DNA from: Paracoccaceae bacterium
GTDB taxonomy: Bacteria; Pseudomonadota; Alphaproteobacteria; Rhodobacterales; Rhodobacteraceae
Length of the DNA: 64,000 bases
NCBI GenBank assembly: GCA_019429405.1
Contig: JAHYIZ010000010.1
Location: 1-64,000 of the forward strand
Direction of reading: 5' to 3'
Shown: piece by piece, positions 16,278 to 25,634 of the stretch
Layout of the letters: each line of letters opens with the position of its first letter
Position numbering within the stretch: position 1 is the first letter of the stretch
The notes under the pieces: generated by a model
Databases searched by the model: none
What the model saw: the letters and a program-made list of their open reading frames with translations, nothing else
What the model was told of the DNA's origin: nothing
Translations under genes and position numbers: made by a program

Positions 16278-17158
16278 GGCCCACCGCGGTATCGCGCGGT
16301 ATCGACGTGGAAATGGTCCTGATGATTGGCGTCGGATCTTGGCCCCAGCACGGTACCAAAGGGGCCGCAGGCGCTGGCGTGGATGGCGCGCATGATCTTG
16401 GTCTCACGTCCCCAGTCGCGCGCGACGGTCAAGGTGCTGCCGTTGGCAAGCGTGAACCCGGCAACATCAACCGCATGCCCCGCCCCGTGTTCCGAGACCC
16501 GCGCACCGGGCACGTTGTTGCGGGGACGGCAGGTGTAAGAGGCCACAACATCAAGCCGCGCCAGCCCGCCGCCCTTGCGCCCGATGGCCGGAATGACCCC
16601 GTCTTCCACCCATGTTTTCAGCGCCTTGGCGGTGGTGCAGTCGATCTGGGCGGGCTGCGAAAGCGGAATGCCCGCAACAGCGGTCACCGCAACGCCGCCA
16701 CTTAGCCCGCAGCCGCGCGCGGCGGCGGGAATGACGGCAATTTCGGCACCCGAAATGGCCGGGTCGCCGCAGACCGACCCGCGCGCGGGCTTTGCCGGGC
16801 GCGGCGCGAACAGCGCGGCAAGGCCCCGGCGCGGTGCCGGCGGCGATTGTGCGGGGGCAAGCGCCGAAGCGGTGGCCACCGTTACGGCGGGCGCCACGAG
16901 CGGTGCAGGTGCGGCGGCACCGCGCGGGCGTGGCGCAGGGCGCGGCGAGCGGGCCGGGGCGGCGCTGGACACGGCTTGCGCCAGCGCCGCCACGATAGCC
17001 TCGGGCGCTATGGGCCGGGCCGCAGGCACGGGCAGCGACGCGATGCGCGCCATAATCTGTGGGCGCGGCAACGGCAGCGGTGAGGTGCGGGGCGGTTCAG
17101 CCCACGCAGCCACGCCCGAAGCGCAAAAAAGCGCCGCCACCAGAGCCAGACGTGCCAT
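16265..17158 (-). CDS. exported extensin-like C-terminal domain protein
   Basis: A 297-residue periplasmic protein: signal peptide (residues 1-20), a long Ala/Pro-rich low-complexity linker (to about 120), then the bacterial extensin-like C domain. That domain holds SEHGAGHAVDVAGF and NHQDHFHVD, the His/Asp arrangement shared with LAS-type zinc peptidases such as D-Ala-D-Ala carboxypeptidases, so peptidoglycan hydrolysis is plausible but not shown. The ATG at 17158 was chosen because it begins the signal peptide. It lies seven bases after tyrA and may be co-transcribed. Confidence 0.83.
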   Translation of the reverse strand: MARLALVAALFCASGVAAWAEPPRTSPLPLPRPQIMARIASLPVPAARPIAPEAIVAALAQAVSSAAPARSPRPAPRPRGAAAPAPLVAPAVTVATASALAPAQSPPAPRRGLAALFAPRPAKPARGSVCGDPAISGAEIAVIPAAARGCGLSGGVAVTAVAGIPLSQPAQIDCTTAKALKTWVEDGVIPAIGRKGGGLARLDVVASYTCRPRNNVPGARVSEHGAGHAVDVAGFTLANGSTLTVARDWGRETKIMRAIHASACGPFGTVLGPRSDANHQDHFHVDTARYRGGPYCK

Positions 17159-17165
17159 GCCCGCG

Positions 17166-18098
17166 TTACTCTCCCGCCTCGGGGGCCGGGACTCCGCGCC
17201 CGAAATCGGGGGCGGCGGTATCTTGCCCAGCCTCGATGATGCCGCGCCGAATGGCGCGGGTGCGGGTAAAATACTCGAAAAGCTGCTCGCCGTCACCCAT
17301 GCGGATGGCGCGCTGCAAAACGAACAGCTCTTCGGTAAAGCGCCCGAGAATATCGAGCGTCGCCTCGCGGTTGGTCAGAAACACATCGCGCCACATCGTC
17401 GGGTCTGACGCGGCGATGCGGGTAAAGTCGCGAAAACCCGCCGCCGAATACTTGATGATCTCGGATTTGGTCACCCGGCGAAGGTGGTCGGCCACGCCCA
17501 CCATCGTATAGGCGATCAGGTGCGGCGTGTGGCTGGTGACCGCGAGCACAAGGTCGTGGTGCGCGGGCTCCATCTCATCGACATGCGCGCCCATCCCCTC
17601 AAGCAACCCACGCAAACGCGCGGTGGCGGCGTCATCGGCGCCCGACAAGGGTGTCAGCAGCCACCAGCGGTTGACGAACAGCGTGGCAAAGCCCGAACGT
17701 GGGCCAGAATGCTCGGTGCCCGCCAGCGGGTGGCCGGGGATGAAATGCACACCTTCGGGCACATGCGGCCCCACCGCCTCGATCACCGCTTGCTTGACCG
17801 AGCCAACGTCGGTCAGCGTGGCGCCGGGGGCCAGATGCGGCGCGATTTCGGCGGCAATCGCCGCCATCGCCCCCACCGGCACGCAGAGCACCACAAGGTC
17901 GGCACCCTGCACCACCTCGGCGGCGGTATCACAAACCCGGTCGCAAAACCCCAGTTCGCGCACCACAGCGCGGGTTTCGGCGCTGCGCGCGGTGCCCACA
18001 ATCTCGCCCGCCAGCCCCTTCCAGCGCAGCGCATGGGCCATCGACGAAGCGATAAGCCCAAGCCCGATCAGCGCGACGCGGTTGTAGGTGGCGGCCAT
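17166..18098 (-). CDS. tyrA: prephenate/arogenate dehydrogenase family protein
   Basis: A 310-residue NAD(P)-dependent dehydrogenase of tyrosine synthesis (prephenate or arogenate to the hydroxyphenyl product with loss of CO2). The Rossmann motif is IGLGLIASSMAHAL at the N-terminus; IPGHPLAGTEHSGP near residue 115 is the substrate-binding block, with the catalytic histidine. Whether it prefers prephenate or arogenate cannot be told. Its ATG begins at the last base of the hisC stop, giving tight coupling; HisC-type enzymes can also transaminate prephenate, so the pair can serve both histidine and tyrosine pathways. Confidence 0.9.
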   Translation of the reverse strand: MAATYNRVALIGLGLIASSMAHALRWKGLAGEIVGTARSAETRAVVRELGFCDRVCDTAAEVVQGADLVVLCVPVGAMAAIAAEIAPHLAPGATLTDVGSVKQAVIEAVGPHVPEGVHFIPGHPLAGTEHSGPRSGFATLFVNRWWLLTPLSGADDAATARLRGLLEGMGAHVDEMEPAHHDLVLAVTSHTPHLIAYTMVGVADHLRRVTKSEIIKYSAAGFRDFTRIAASDPTMWRDVFLTNREATLDILGRFTEELFVLQRAIRMGDGEQLFEYFTRTRAIRRGIIEAGQDTAAPDFGRGVPAPEAGE

Positions 18099-19183
18099 CA
18101 GCGCGACCCCTTGAACTGCCCGACCGCGTGGGCCACGCGGCGGCACGATGCCTCATCACCCACGGTGATGCGCAGGCAATTGGGCAGGCCATAGCCCGCC
18201 ACCTGCCGCACGATCAGCCCCTGGCTTTGCAGGTAGCCATCGCAGGCCACGGCTTCGGCTTCATCGGCAAAGCGCGCCAGCACGAAATTGGCCATTGAGG
18301 TATCCGAGGGCACGCCATGCTCGGCCAGCGCCTCGGTCAGCCAAACCCGAAGCCGCGCGTTTTCGGCTCGGCAGCGCTCGGCATAGTCCTGATCGCGCAC
18401 CGCCGCCTCGGCGGTTTCTTGCTGCGCGGCCGACAGGTTGAACGGACCGCGAATGCGGTTCAGCACGTCAATAATGGCGCGCGGCCCGTAGCCCCAGCCG
18501 ATGCGCAGCCCCCCAAGCCCGTAAATCTTTGAAAACGTGCGCGTCATGAACACGTTGGGCAGCCGCGTTGCCAGCTCGGCGCCGCCATCATAGCCCGCCA
18601 CATATTCGGCATAGGCCCCGTCGAGCACCAGAATTGCCTGCGGCGGCAACCCGCGCGCCAGCCGCTCAACCTCAGCCAGCCCGATCATGGTGCCGGTCGG
18701 GTTGTTGGGGTTGGCGATGAAGACCAGCCGGGTTTTCGTGTTGCAGGCGGCCAGCAGCGCATCGACATCGGTGGTGCGTTCACGTTCGCGCACCGCAACC
18801 GGTGTCGCCCCCGCCGCCAGCGCCGAAATGCGATACATCAGGAAGCCGTGTTCGGTAAACAGCACCTCGCTGCGCGGCCCGGCGTAGGCCTGACAGAGAA
18901 AGTGGATGATTTCATCCGAACCCACGCCACAAATGATGCGGTCCGGGTCAAGCCCGTGCACCTCGCCGATAGCCCCGCGCAAGGCGGCGTGATCGGTGCC
19001 GGGGTAGCGGTGCAGTGTGTGCACGGCGCGCGAAAACGCCTCTTTGGCCTTTTCTGAAGGACCAAACGGGTTTTCATTCGAGCTGAGCTTGACCGCGTCG
19101 CTGCGCCCGGCCACATGCGCCGCCCCGCCCTGATAGAGCGCGATCTTCAGGATGCCGGGTTGCGGGCGGATGCTTTCGGTCAT
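18098..19183 (-). CDS. hisC: histidinol-phosphate aminotransferase
   Basis: A 361-residue fold-type I PLP aminotransferase. The PLP lysine is K219 in [24 protein letters not shown] is at 159-165 and D188/Y191 contact the cofactor. It converts imidazole-acetol phosphate to histidinol phosphate and, in organisms with hisC-tyrA pairs, probably also prephenate to arogenate. First gene of the hisC-tyrA unit. Thirty bases upstream is a 12-bp perfect inverted repeat (19213-19252). Confidence 0.93.
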   Translation of the reverse strand: MTESIRPQPGILKIALYQGGAAHVAGRSDAVKLSSNENPFGPSEKAKEAFSRAVHTLHRYPGTDHAALRGAIGEVHGLDPDRIICGVGSDEIIHFLCQAYAGPRSEVLFTEHGFLMYRISALAAGATPVAVRERERTTDVDALLAACNTKTRLVFIANPNNPTGTMIGLAEVERLARGLPPQAILVLDGAYAEYVAGYDGGAELATRLPNVFMTRTFSKIYGLGGLRIGWGYGPRAIIDVLNRIRGPFNLSAAQQETAEAAVRDQDYAERCRAENARLRVWLTEALAEHGVPSDTSMANFVLARFADEAEAVACDGYLQSQGLIVRQVAGYGLPNCLRITVGDEASCRRVAHAVGQFKGSR

Positions 19184-19212
19184 GGCGGATCCTCAGAGAT
19201 TGCGCCCTTCTA

Positions 19213-19252
19213 GCCGGGTGCAAACCGCATTGCCAGTGGCTTTGCACCCGGC
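19213..19252. repeat. perfect 12-bp inverted repeat upstream of hisC
   Basis: GCCGGGTGCAAA at 19213-19224 and its exact complement TTTGCACCCGGC at 19241-19252, separated by 16 bases. It lies between the end of the homospermidine synthase gene and the hisC start. There is no T-run after it on either strand, so it is either a poor terminator of the upstream gene or a regulatory/leader hairpin for hisC-tyrA. Confidence 0.6.
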
Positions 19253-19274
19253 CACGCCCGCCGCCCGGTGCCTG

Positions 19275-20696
19275 TTACGATGCGATCACATTGGCAAATT
19301 GCCACGGGTCATCGGGGTCGGGCACGGCGCCGAACGGGCCGGGGCGATTGGTCAGCGGCGTCCAGTCGGTATAATGCGCCTCAACCGCCCCAAGATAGGG
19401 CCGCTGCACCGCTAGGCAGCGCGCGTGGTCCATCTCGTCGGCCTCGACGATCCCCGCGCCGGGGTTTTCAAGTGCCCAGACCATGCCCGCAAGCACCGCC
19501 GACGTCACCTGCAGCCCGGTGGCGTTCTGAAACGGCGCCAGATCGCGCGCCTCGCCAATCGACAGCCGCGACCCGTACCAGAGCGCGTTGCGGGCGTGGC
19601 CATAAAGCAGCACCCCCAGTTCATCGATCCCCGAGGTGATCTCGTTCTCGTCCATGATGTGCAGCGCGGCGGGCATCTGCCCCGCCCCGAGTGTTTCATG
19701 CAGCGACAGCACGGCGGCGTCGCAGGGATGGTAGGCGTAATGACAGGTCGGGCGAAACGCGGGCGCCGCCGGGTCGCCCAATGTGAAGTAATCGGCAATC
19801 GAGATTGCCTCGTTATGGGTGATCAGATAGCCGAACTGCGGCCCCGGCGTCGGGCACCAGCTGCGCACCCGCGTATCGGCGCCGGGCCGGTCAAGCCAGA
19901 TCGCGGCGCCGCTGCCGGTCTCGTGGCGGTGCGCGCCGGCGGGCAGTCTGCGTTCATGCGTGCCCCAGCCAAGCTCGGCGGGCTGGAACCCCTCGGCCAG
20001 AAAACCCTCGACCGACCAGGTGTTCACGAAGGTTCCAAGCCGTCGGTCGTGGTGCGAAACCTGGGTGTCACGCTCGGCGATGTGAACCCCCTTCACCCCC
20101 AGCGACTGCATCAGCGCCGCCCATTGCGCGCGCGTTCCCGGCACCGCCACCGGGCGCCCCAGATCGCGCGCCAGCAGCAAGAGCGCCTCTTTCACCAGCC
20201 AGCTGACCATACCCGGATTGGCGCCGCAGCATGATACGGCCGTGCTGCCACCGGGCCGCGCACGCGCATCAGCCCGGATTGATTCGCGCAGCGCATGGTT
20301 GGTGCGCATGGCGTTGGGGCGGTCGTCATCGAAATAGAAACCGGGCCAGGGCTCGGTCACGGTGTCGATATAGGGCACGCCGATCTCGCGGCAAAACCGC
20401 ATGATGTCGCGTGACGAGGTATCGACCGACAGGTTGACGCAAAAGCCGCGCCCCGGTTCCAGCACGCTGCCCAACACCTCGCGGTAATTCGCGCGCGTCA
20501 GCGCCACCGGCAGATGGCGGATGCCGCGCTGCGCCAGAAAGGTGTGGCGCGACGGATCAGGGTCGATCACCACCAGCGCGCGCGCATCAAACTCGACATG
20601 CCGCTCGATCAGTGGCAGAGTGCCGCGCCCGATCGACCCGAAGCCGATGATCACCAATGGGCCGTCGATACGGCCATAGACCGGATAGGTAGACAT
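19275..20696 (-). CDS. hss: homospermidine synthase
   Basis: A 473-residue NAD-dependent homospermidine synthase of the saccharopine-dehydrogenase-like family, making homospermidine from putrescine (or spermidine) for polyamine supply. The Rossmann motif VIIGFGSIGRGTLPLI is at the N-terminus; CGANPGMVSWLVKEAL and the C-terminal ATGLQVTSAVLAGMVWA are characteristic of the family. The ATG at 20696 (MSTYPVYGRI) gives the standard N-terminus; the frame is open 31 codons upstream. It lies 94 bases downstream of rpsD and may share its transcript. Confidence 0.92.
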   Translation of the reverse strand: MSTYPVYGRIDGPLVIIGFGSIGRGTLPLIERHVEFDARALVVIDPDPSRHTFLAQRGIRHLPVALTRANYREVLGSVLEPGRGFCVNLSVDTSSRDIMRFCREIGVPYIDTVTEPWPGFYFDDDRPNAMRTNHALRESIRADARARPGGSTAVSCCGANPGMVSWLVKEALLLLARDLGRPVAVPGTRAQWAALMQSLGVKGVHIAERDTQVSHHDRRLGTFVNTWSVEGFLAEGFQPAELGWGTHERRLPAGAHRHETGSGAAIWLDRPGADTRVRSWCPTPGPQFGYLITHNEAISIADYFTLGDPAAPAFRPTCHYAYHPCDAAVLSLHETLGAGQMPAALHIMDENEITSGIDELGVLLYGHARNALWYGSRLSIGEARDLAPFQNATGLQVTSAVLAGMVWALENPGAGIVEADEMDHARCLAVQRPYLGAVEAHYTDWTPLTNRPGPFGAVPDPDDPWQFANVIAS

Positions 20697-20790
20697 CGGC
20701 CCCCTCGCTCCTCGCTGGCCCCACGACGGCCCAAATGGCAAGGGCCGCACCCTGCGGCGCGGCCCCGACCGTCTCGCGCTCACGCGCAAG

Positions 20791-21411
20791 TCAGTTCTTG
20801 GCGTAGAATTCGACCACGAGGTTCGGCTCCATCATCACCGGATAGGGCACATCGCCAAGGCCCGGCTGGCGCACGAACGTGGCAGTCATCTTGTTGTGGT
20901 CCACTTCGAGGTAGTCGGGCACGTCCCGCTCGATCAGCTGCACCGCTTCCAGCACGATCGCCAGCTGGCGCGACTTTTCGCGCAAGCTGATCACGTCGCC
21001 CTCGCTGACGCGGTACGACGCGATGTTCACGCGCTTGCCGTTCACCTGCACATGGCCGTGGTTGACGAACTGGCGCGCGGCGAAGACCGTCGGCACGAAT
21101 TTGGCGCGGTAGATCACCGCATCAAGGCGGCGCTCCAGCAGACCGACGAGGTTGGCACCGGTGTCGCCCTTGACCCGCTCGGCCTCGGTAAAGATCTTGC
21201 GGAATTGCTTTTCGGTCAGATCGCCGTAGTAGCCCTTCAGCTTCTGCTTGGCGCGCAGCTGGGTGCCGAAATCGGAAAGCTTGTTCTTGCGGCGCTGGCC
21301 GTGCTGGCCGGGGCCATATTCGCGCCGGTTAAGCGGCGATTTGGCGCGGCCCCAGATGTTCTCGCCCATCCGGCGGTCAATTTTGTGCTTGGCAGAGGTG
21401 CGTTTGGTCAC
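20791..21411 (-). CDS. rpsD: 30S ribosomal protein S4
   Basis: A 206-residue primary 16S rRNA-binding protein that nucleates 30S assembly. N-terminal [20 protein letters not shown] and the S4 RNA-binding domain ([19 protein letters not shown] onward, [14 protein letters not shown]) are clear. The start codon is GTG at 21411 with AAGGAG eight bases upstream. As in other Rhodobacterales it is a single gene outside the main ribosomal operon. A strong promoter lies at 21592-21564. Confidence 0.97.
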   Translation of the reverse strand: MTKRTSAKHKIDRRMGENIWGRAKSPLNRREYGPGQHGQRRKNKLSDFGTQLRAKQKLKGYYGDLTEKQFRKIFTEAERVKGDTGANLVGLLERRLDAVIYRAKFVPTVFAARQFVNHGHVQVNGKRVNIASYRVSEGDVISLREKSRQLAIVLEAVQLIERDVPDYLEVDHNKMTATFVRQPGLGDVPYPVMMEPNLVVEFYAKN

Positions 21412-21529
21412 CGCTGATCTCCTTCATGATGCGCCCCCGAGGGGGCTGGAAGGGCGTTGTCCTTTGGCCCCACCTTCCTAAAGGCTTCGGCCCGACAGGC
21501 ATCCCCTTGCGGGGGCCACCAACACCAAT

Positions 21530-21555
21530 AAAAACCCGGGCCATCACTGACCCGG
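21530..21555 (-). terminator. U-tailed hairpin at the 5' end of the rpsD leader
   Basis: On the minus strand CCGGGTC (21555-21549), loop AGTGAT, GGCCCGG (21542-21536), then T5. It has the form of an intrinsic terminator but lies just after the predicted rpsD transcription start. It could end transcripts from the upstream Hint gene, or attenuate rpsD. Confidence 0.55.
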
Positions 21556-21563
21556 ACCGCGGG

Positions 21564-21592
21564 CTTATAGGCGCGCTGCCAAGGCGCGTCAA
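21564..21592 (-). promoter_or_regulatory. sigma70-type promoter of rpsD
   Basis: TTGACG (21592-21587), exactly 17 bases, TATAAG (21569-21564) on the minus strand: five of six and five of six matches to the housekeeping consensus. Predicted start near 21557, leaving a leader of about 145 nt before the GTG of rpsD. Confidence 0.75.
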
Positions 21593-21611
21593 TGCCCGCG
21601 CGTCCTCTCTT

Positions 21612-21655
21612 TCGCACAAATACCCTCGGGGGGCACGGGGGGCGGACGGCCCCCC
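21612..21655 (-). repeat. dispersed hairpin plus GGGTATTTGTGC element, copy 1
   Basis: Read on the minus strand: a 7-bp GC hairpin (21655-21637), CCCCCCGA and GGGTATTTGTGCGAAAG. It lies just downstream of the Hint-domain gene and resembles elements at 39958-40055, 54762-54807 and 62701-62746. It may act as a terminator. Confidence 0.55.
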
Positions 21656-21694
21656 GCCGCGCCGCTGCTCGGGACGCCATATCAGGCCGCCAAG

Positions 21695-22765
21695 TCAGGC
21701 CGCCATCTCGTGGCGCAAGATCGCGGCTTCGGCGGTGCGCAGGCGGCGGCGCGCGAAGCCGCCATAGGCGGCGGTATCGGCCGCCAGATGCGGCATCAGC
21801 GCCAACAGCCCCGCGCGTTCGGCCGGGGCGATCATCTCGAGCGTGGTGGCGCCGGGGTGAAAGCTTTCGCTTTCCAGCCCGTTGGCGCGCACAATCTGGT
21901 GCCGCTCAAACAGAAGGTGGATGTAGTGCGCCTCGCGTAAACCCTGCTCAATCCGCACGCTGCCGCCGTTGACCAGATCGCGCGCCGACACCAGCACCTC
22001 GGCTTCATTGAACAGCGCCCGCGCCGCCGGGCCGCGCACCAGCATGCGGTGCTGCGGCGAGACTAGCAGATCGGCGTCAGGGCGGCCAATGCCAAGCGCT
22101 CCCGCGCGAAACCGCACCGGGCGCAATTCGGGCATGGCATAAAGCCGCGCCCCGGTCATCCGCCGCCCACCGACCCAGACGATTTCCTGCGCACCGTCAT
22201 CGCGCGTGTTCACCCGGTCGCCCGGACGCAGGTTTTCAACCGCGCAGGCGCCGCGCGGGGTGGCAATCAGGGTGCCGGGGGTAAAACAGATCACGGCGGG
22301 TGCGTCGGCCTGCACGGCGCGCGGGCGCGCATCGAACATGCGGTCAACCACCCACAATTCGGCGCCGCGCGGCGGCATGCGCCCGGAAAACATCGCCAGC
22401 CGCGCCGGGTTGTCGGGCAGATCAACCAGGGTCACGGTATAGGCCTGATAGCCGTCGGTCACGACAAAGCTCTGCTCGCCGATGTCTTCGGTCAGATCGA
22501 CCGGCTCATGGCGGCGGCCGCTGACGGCGGCGCCCAGCAACCTGCGCACCGAGCGCGCCGCACGCTGGCGCGTTTCGGCCTCTCCGACCGCGCCGGTCAA
22601 AAGCAGCAGGTCATCGGGCCCATCAAGCCGCAAGGCCTCGCCGCGCCATACCCATGAGGCGCCAATAGTCAGCGCCGTGAGTGCGGCGTCAGGAACGCCG
22701 TCCACCTCGGTCTGCGCCCATGAAATGACAAAGGTGCCACTTGCGCCCGCCGTCATGCCTGTCAT
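21695..22765 (-). CDS. Hint-domain (intein/hedgehog-like) protein, copy 1
   Basis: A 356-residue protein with a C-terminal half containing a Hint domain: CFTPGTLIATPRG starts it with the nucleophilic cysteine, PGDRVNTRDDG follows, and LLVSPQHRMLV carries the conserved histidine. The N-terminal ~150 residues hold a beta-rich region (VTLVDLPDNPARLAMFSG). Many Rhodobacteraceae proteins of this type exist and are often secreted; whether they self-cleave is unknown. No C-terminal extein-like partner is present. ATG codons at 22765 and 22756 are both possible. A second Hint protein is at 55713. Confidence 0.8.
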   Translation of the reverse strand: MTGMTAGASGTFVISWAQTEVDGVPDAALTALTIGASWVWRGEALRLDGPDDLLLLTGAVGEAETRQRAARSVRRLLGAAVSGRRHEPVDLTEDIGEQSFVVTDGYQAYTVTLVDLPDNPARLAMFSGRMPPRGAELWVVDRMFDARPRAVQADAPAVICFTPGTLIATPRGACAVENLRPGDRVNTRDDGAQEIVWVGGRRMTGARLYAMPELRPVRFRAGALGIGRPDADLLVSPQHRMLVRGPAARALFNEAEVLVSARDLVNGGSVRIEQGLREAHYIHLLFERHQIVRANGLESESFHPGATTLEMIAPAERAGLLALMPHLAADTAAYGGFARRRLRTAEAAILRHEMAA

Positions 22766-22882
22766 CCTGCCGCTCGTTTATTATCAGGCCTTTGCGGCCC
22801 GTTGTTCAGAAGCGTAGCAGAGATGATTCGGCTTGCAAAGTGCCCAGTCGCCGCCGTGGCGAATCAGCCCCGAATCGCAGGC

Positions 22883-23797
22883 TCAGAAGTTCATCCGAAA
22901 CCGGACCGAGCCGAGCAACTGGCCTTCGGGCTGCCCCACGAATTCGGGCGAAAGCCAGGTGACCCCGTAGAACACGCCGAATAACGGGCCGCGCCAGGCG
23001 ACGCCCGCGCGCAGGCGCTGGCGCCAGGGTTCAACCGCCACGCCATCCGCTTCGGGCAGCCAAGCCGAGCCCCAGACCCGCGCCACATCGGCGCCAAGCT
23101 GCAAGCTGAGGCCGCGGTCAGAGTTTCCCGAAATGCCCACATAGCGCTGCCCGGTGGTATCATCGCGCAGCCAGAGCGCGCCACGTTCGCGCGCGCCGAA
23201 GTCAAGATCGACACCCGCGCGCACCAGGTTTTCATCGCCCGCCCGTGCCGCAATGAACGGGCGCAGGCCAAGGCCGCCAAACTCTACCTGGCGCCCCAGT
23301 TCGGCGGTGACAAAGGGGATCAGCGCATCGCCAAGCTGGTCGCCCAGAATTGTCGGGCGCGGCGCGCTCAGCAGCTTGTGCAACCGGGTGTGAAGGTCGC
23401 CGATGCCGGTGCCGGGGCCGACCGCCGCCACGCCCGCGCCAAAACTCGTCTCGATGCGCCCGACCCGGTAATGGGTCTGCGCCAGAAAGGAAAGCGTGCC
23501 CGCATAGCGGCGGTCGGGGTCAGCCGGTGTGCGCAAGCTGGAAGGCGCGATGATCGCCGAGCCAAGCCGATATTCCATGATTTCAAACGGATGCTCGGGC
23601 AAGCCGCCTTTCCAGGCGCGGCCGCGCAGAAGGCTGATCGCGTAACTGCCAGAGCGCCAGCGGTCATTGCCATCGCCCAGACGGTCATTGGTAAAGAGCC
23701 GCCCATAGCCGAGCGTGCGGCGTTCCTGCGTGTGCGCGGGCGAAACGAGCAACAGCGCTGTCAGCGCAGCGATACCAAGGGCCTTCCACATCGTCAT
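22883..23797 (-). CDS. LpxR-like outer-membrane lipid A deacylase family protein (DUF2219)
   Basis: A 304-residue exported beta-barrel protein of the LpxR/DUF2219 family: signal peptide (residues 1-23, ending around SPAHTQ), then FTNDRLGDGNDRWRSGSY near the N-terminus, which is the family signature, and a C-terminal aromatic residue (F) as in outer-membrane barrels. LpxR of Salmonella removes the 3'-acyloxyacyl chain of lipid A. Whether the catalytic His/Asp are present was not verified, so the activity is inferred. The ATG at 23797 begins the signal peptide. Confidence 0.75.
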   Translation of the reverse strand: MTMWKALGIAALTALLLVSPAHTQERRTLGYGRLFTNDRLGDGNDRWRSGSYAISLLRGRAWKGGLPEHPFEIMEYRLGSAIIAPSSLRTPADPDRRYAGTLSFLAQTHYRVGRIETSFGAGVAAVGPGTGIGDLHTRLHKLLSAPRPTILGDQLGDALIPFVTAELGRQVEFGGLGLRPFIAARAGDENLVRAGVDLDFGARERGALWLRDDTTGQRYVGISGNSDRGLSLQLGADVARVWGSAWLPEADGVAVEPWRQRLRAGVAWRGPLFGVFYGVTWLSPEFVGQPEGQLLGSVRFRMNF

Positions 23798-23942
23798 CTT
23801 CCCGCTTTCAGGCCCCCGCCCGTGCACATTTCTAGCGCAGGCCCGCGGCGCGCGCCAGTGCATTGCTGCAACACCGCGCAGATGTTTGCTGTAACTTCCC
23901 GCGCCAACCGATTGCCTTGGCTTAAATATCCGACTTCGCGGC

Positions 23943-25592
23943 CTACCCCGCCAGCAGTGCCGCCGCCGCGGCCCGCGCCGCTTCGGTCACGCTTTCGCCC
24001 GCCAACATGCGCGCAATCTCGCCCTCACGCGCTTCGGGCGAAAGCCCGACCACGCGTGAGGTTGTGGTGCCACCCTCGACCCGCTTTTCCACCCGCCAAT
24101 GATGTGCACCGCGTGCCGCCACCTGCGGGCTGTGGGTCACCACCAGCACCTGCGCGGTTTCAGCCAACCGCGCCAGCCTGCGCCCCACGGCGTCAGCGGT
24201 GGCGCCGCCCACGCCACGGTCGATTTCATCAAAGATCATCACCGGGGCGTCGCCGCCCCGCATCAGGCAAACCTTGAGCGCCAGCAAAAACCGCGACAGC
24301 TCGCCCCCCGAAGCGATCCGGTTCAGCGGCCCCGCGGGTGCGCCGGGGTTGGTGGCAACTACAAAGGTCACCGTATCAGCGCCCTCGGGGCCAGCCGGGG
24401 CAGCGGCGATTTCGGTGGCAAAGGCGGCGCGTTCCATCTTGAGCGGGGCAAGTTCCGCCGCCATCGCGGCATCGAGCCGCTTGGCGGCGGCCCGGCGCAG
24501 GGCGCCGAGCGCGGCAGCGGCACCGGCATGTGCCGCGTCGGCGGCGGCAAGCCCGGCGCGCAGCGCGCGCAAATGCCCCTCGCCGCCGTCGAGCGCGACC
24601 AGTCGCGCGCGCAGGCCTTGCGCGAAATCCCCCAGATCGTCGGCCAGCACCCCGTGCTTGCGCGCCAGCGCCCGGATCGCAAACAGACGTTCCTCGCAGG
24701 CCTCCAACACATGCGGGTCATGGCTGAGGCTTTCAAGTGCCCGCTCAACCCCTTGCGCGGCCTCGCCCAGCTCGATCATCGCGCGTGAAAGGGCGGCAAT
24801 CGGCGCCTCAAGAAGGCCTTCGGCACGCTCGGCCACGCTATCAAGCCAGCGCCCGGCGTCGCCCATGGCACCCTCGGCGCCATCGGGGCCAAGGGCGGCA
24901 AGTGCGCGCGCCACATCGCCGCGAATGCGCTCGGCAGCCTGCATGGCGCGGCGGCGGGCATCGAGCGTGGCTTCCTCGCCGGGTTCCGGCGCAAGCTGGT
25001 CAAGCTCTTTCACGGCGTGGCGCAGATACTCCTCTTCGCCGCGCACCTCGGCCAGCGCTGCCTCGGCTTCGGCCAGTGCTTGCGCGGCGGCAGCTCGCGC
25101 AGCCCAGGCGGCGCGCACCTGCGCCAACAAGGGCTCGGCCACCCCGAAGGCATCGAGCAGCGCGCGGTGGCCGCGCGGGTTCAGAAGGCCGCCGTCATCG
25201 TGCTGGCCATGCAGTTCCACCAGCGTATCGGCAAGCGCGCGCAGCACCTCGGCACCGGCGCGGCGGTCGTTCACAAACGCGCTGCGGCGCCCGTCAGCGC
25301 CAACCAGACGGCGCAGCACCAGCTCGTCGCCTTGCGGCAAGCCGGCCTCGTCAAGCACCGCTCGGGCCGCGTGATCGGCGGTGAGGTCAAACACCGCGAC
25401 TACTTCGCCCTGCGTCGCGCCTTGGCGCAGCAGATCGCCGCGCCCGCGCCAGCCAAGCACGAAGCCAAGACAATCGAGCAGAATCGACTTGCCCGCCCCG
25501 GTTTCGCCAGTCAGCACGTTCAGGCCGGGCTGGAACGCAAGTTCCAGCCGGTCGATCAGCAACATGTCGCGGATCTCAAGCGCCCGAAGCAT
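23943..25592 (-). CDS. recN: DNA repair protein RecN
   Basis: A 549-residue SMC-like ATPase for double-strand-break repair. The Walker A motif GETGAGKS is at residues 29-36; two coiled-coil arms occupy the middle; near the C-terminus the signature ASGGELSRFLLAL and Walker B MIFDEIDRGVGG are intact. It follows bamD with a 42-base gap at the end of the cell-envelope gene run, the usual order in Rhodobacterales. Confidence 0.96.
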   Translation of the reverse strand: MLRALEIRDMLLIDRLELAFQPGLNVLTGETGAGKSILLDCLGFVLGWRGRGDLLRQGATQGEVVAVFDLTADHAARAVLDEAGLPQGDELVLRRLVGADGRRSAFVNDRRAGAEVLRALADTLVELHGQHDDGGLLNPRGHRALLDAFGVAEPLLAQVRAAWAARAAAAQALAEAEAALAEVRGEEEYLRHAVKELDQLAPEPGEEATLDARRRAMQAAERIRGDVARALAALGPDGAEGAMGDAGRWLDSVAERAEGLLEAPIAALSRAMIELGEAAQGVERALESLSHDPHVLEACEERLFAIRALARKHGVLADDLGDFAQGLRARLVALDGGEGHLRALRAGLAAADAAHAGAAAALGALRRAAAKRLDAAMAAELAPLKMERAAFATEIAAAPAGPEGADTVTFVVATNPGAPAGPLNRIASGGELSRFLLALKVCLMRGGDAPVMIFDEIDRGVGGATADAVGRRLARLAETAQVLVVTHSPQVAARGAHHWRVEKRVEGGTTTSRVVGLSPEAREGEIARMLAGESVTEAARAAAAALLAG

Positions 25593-25634
25593 TCCCTGCC
25601 CCCGTGGGCCGCGCCAGCTTGCGCAGCACCCGCG

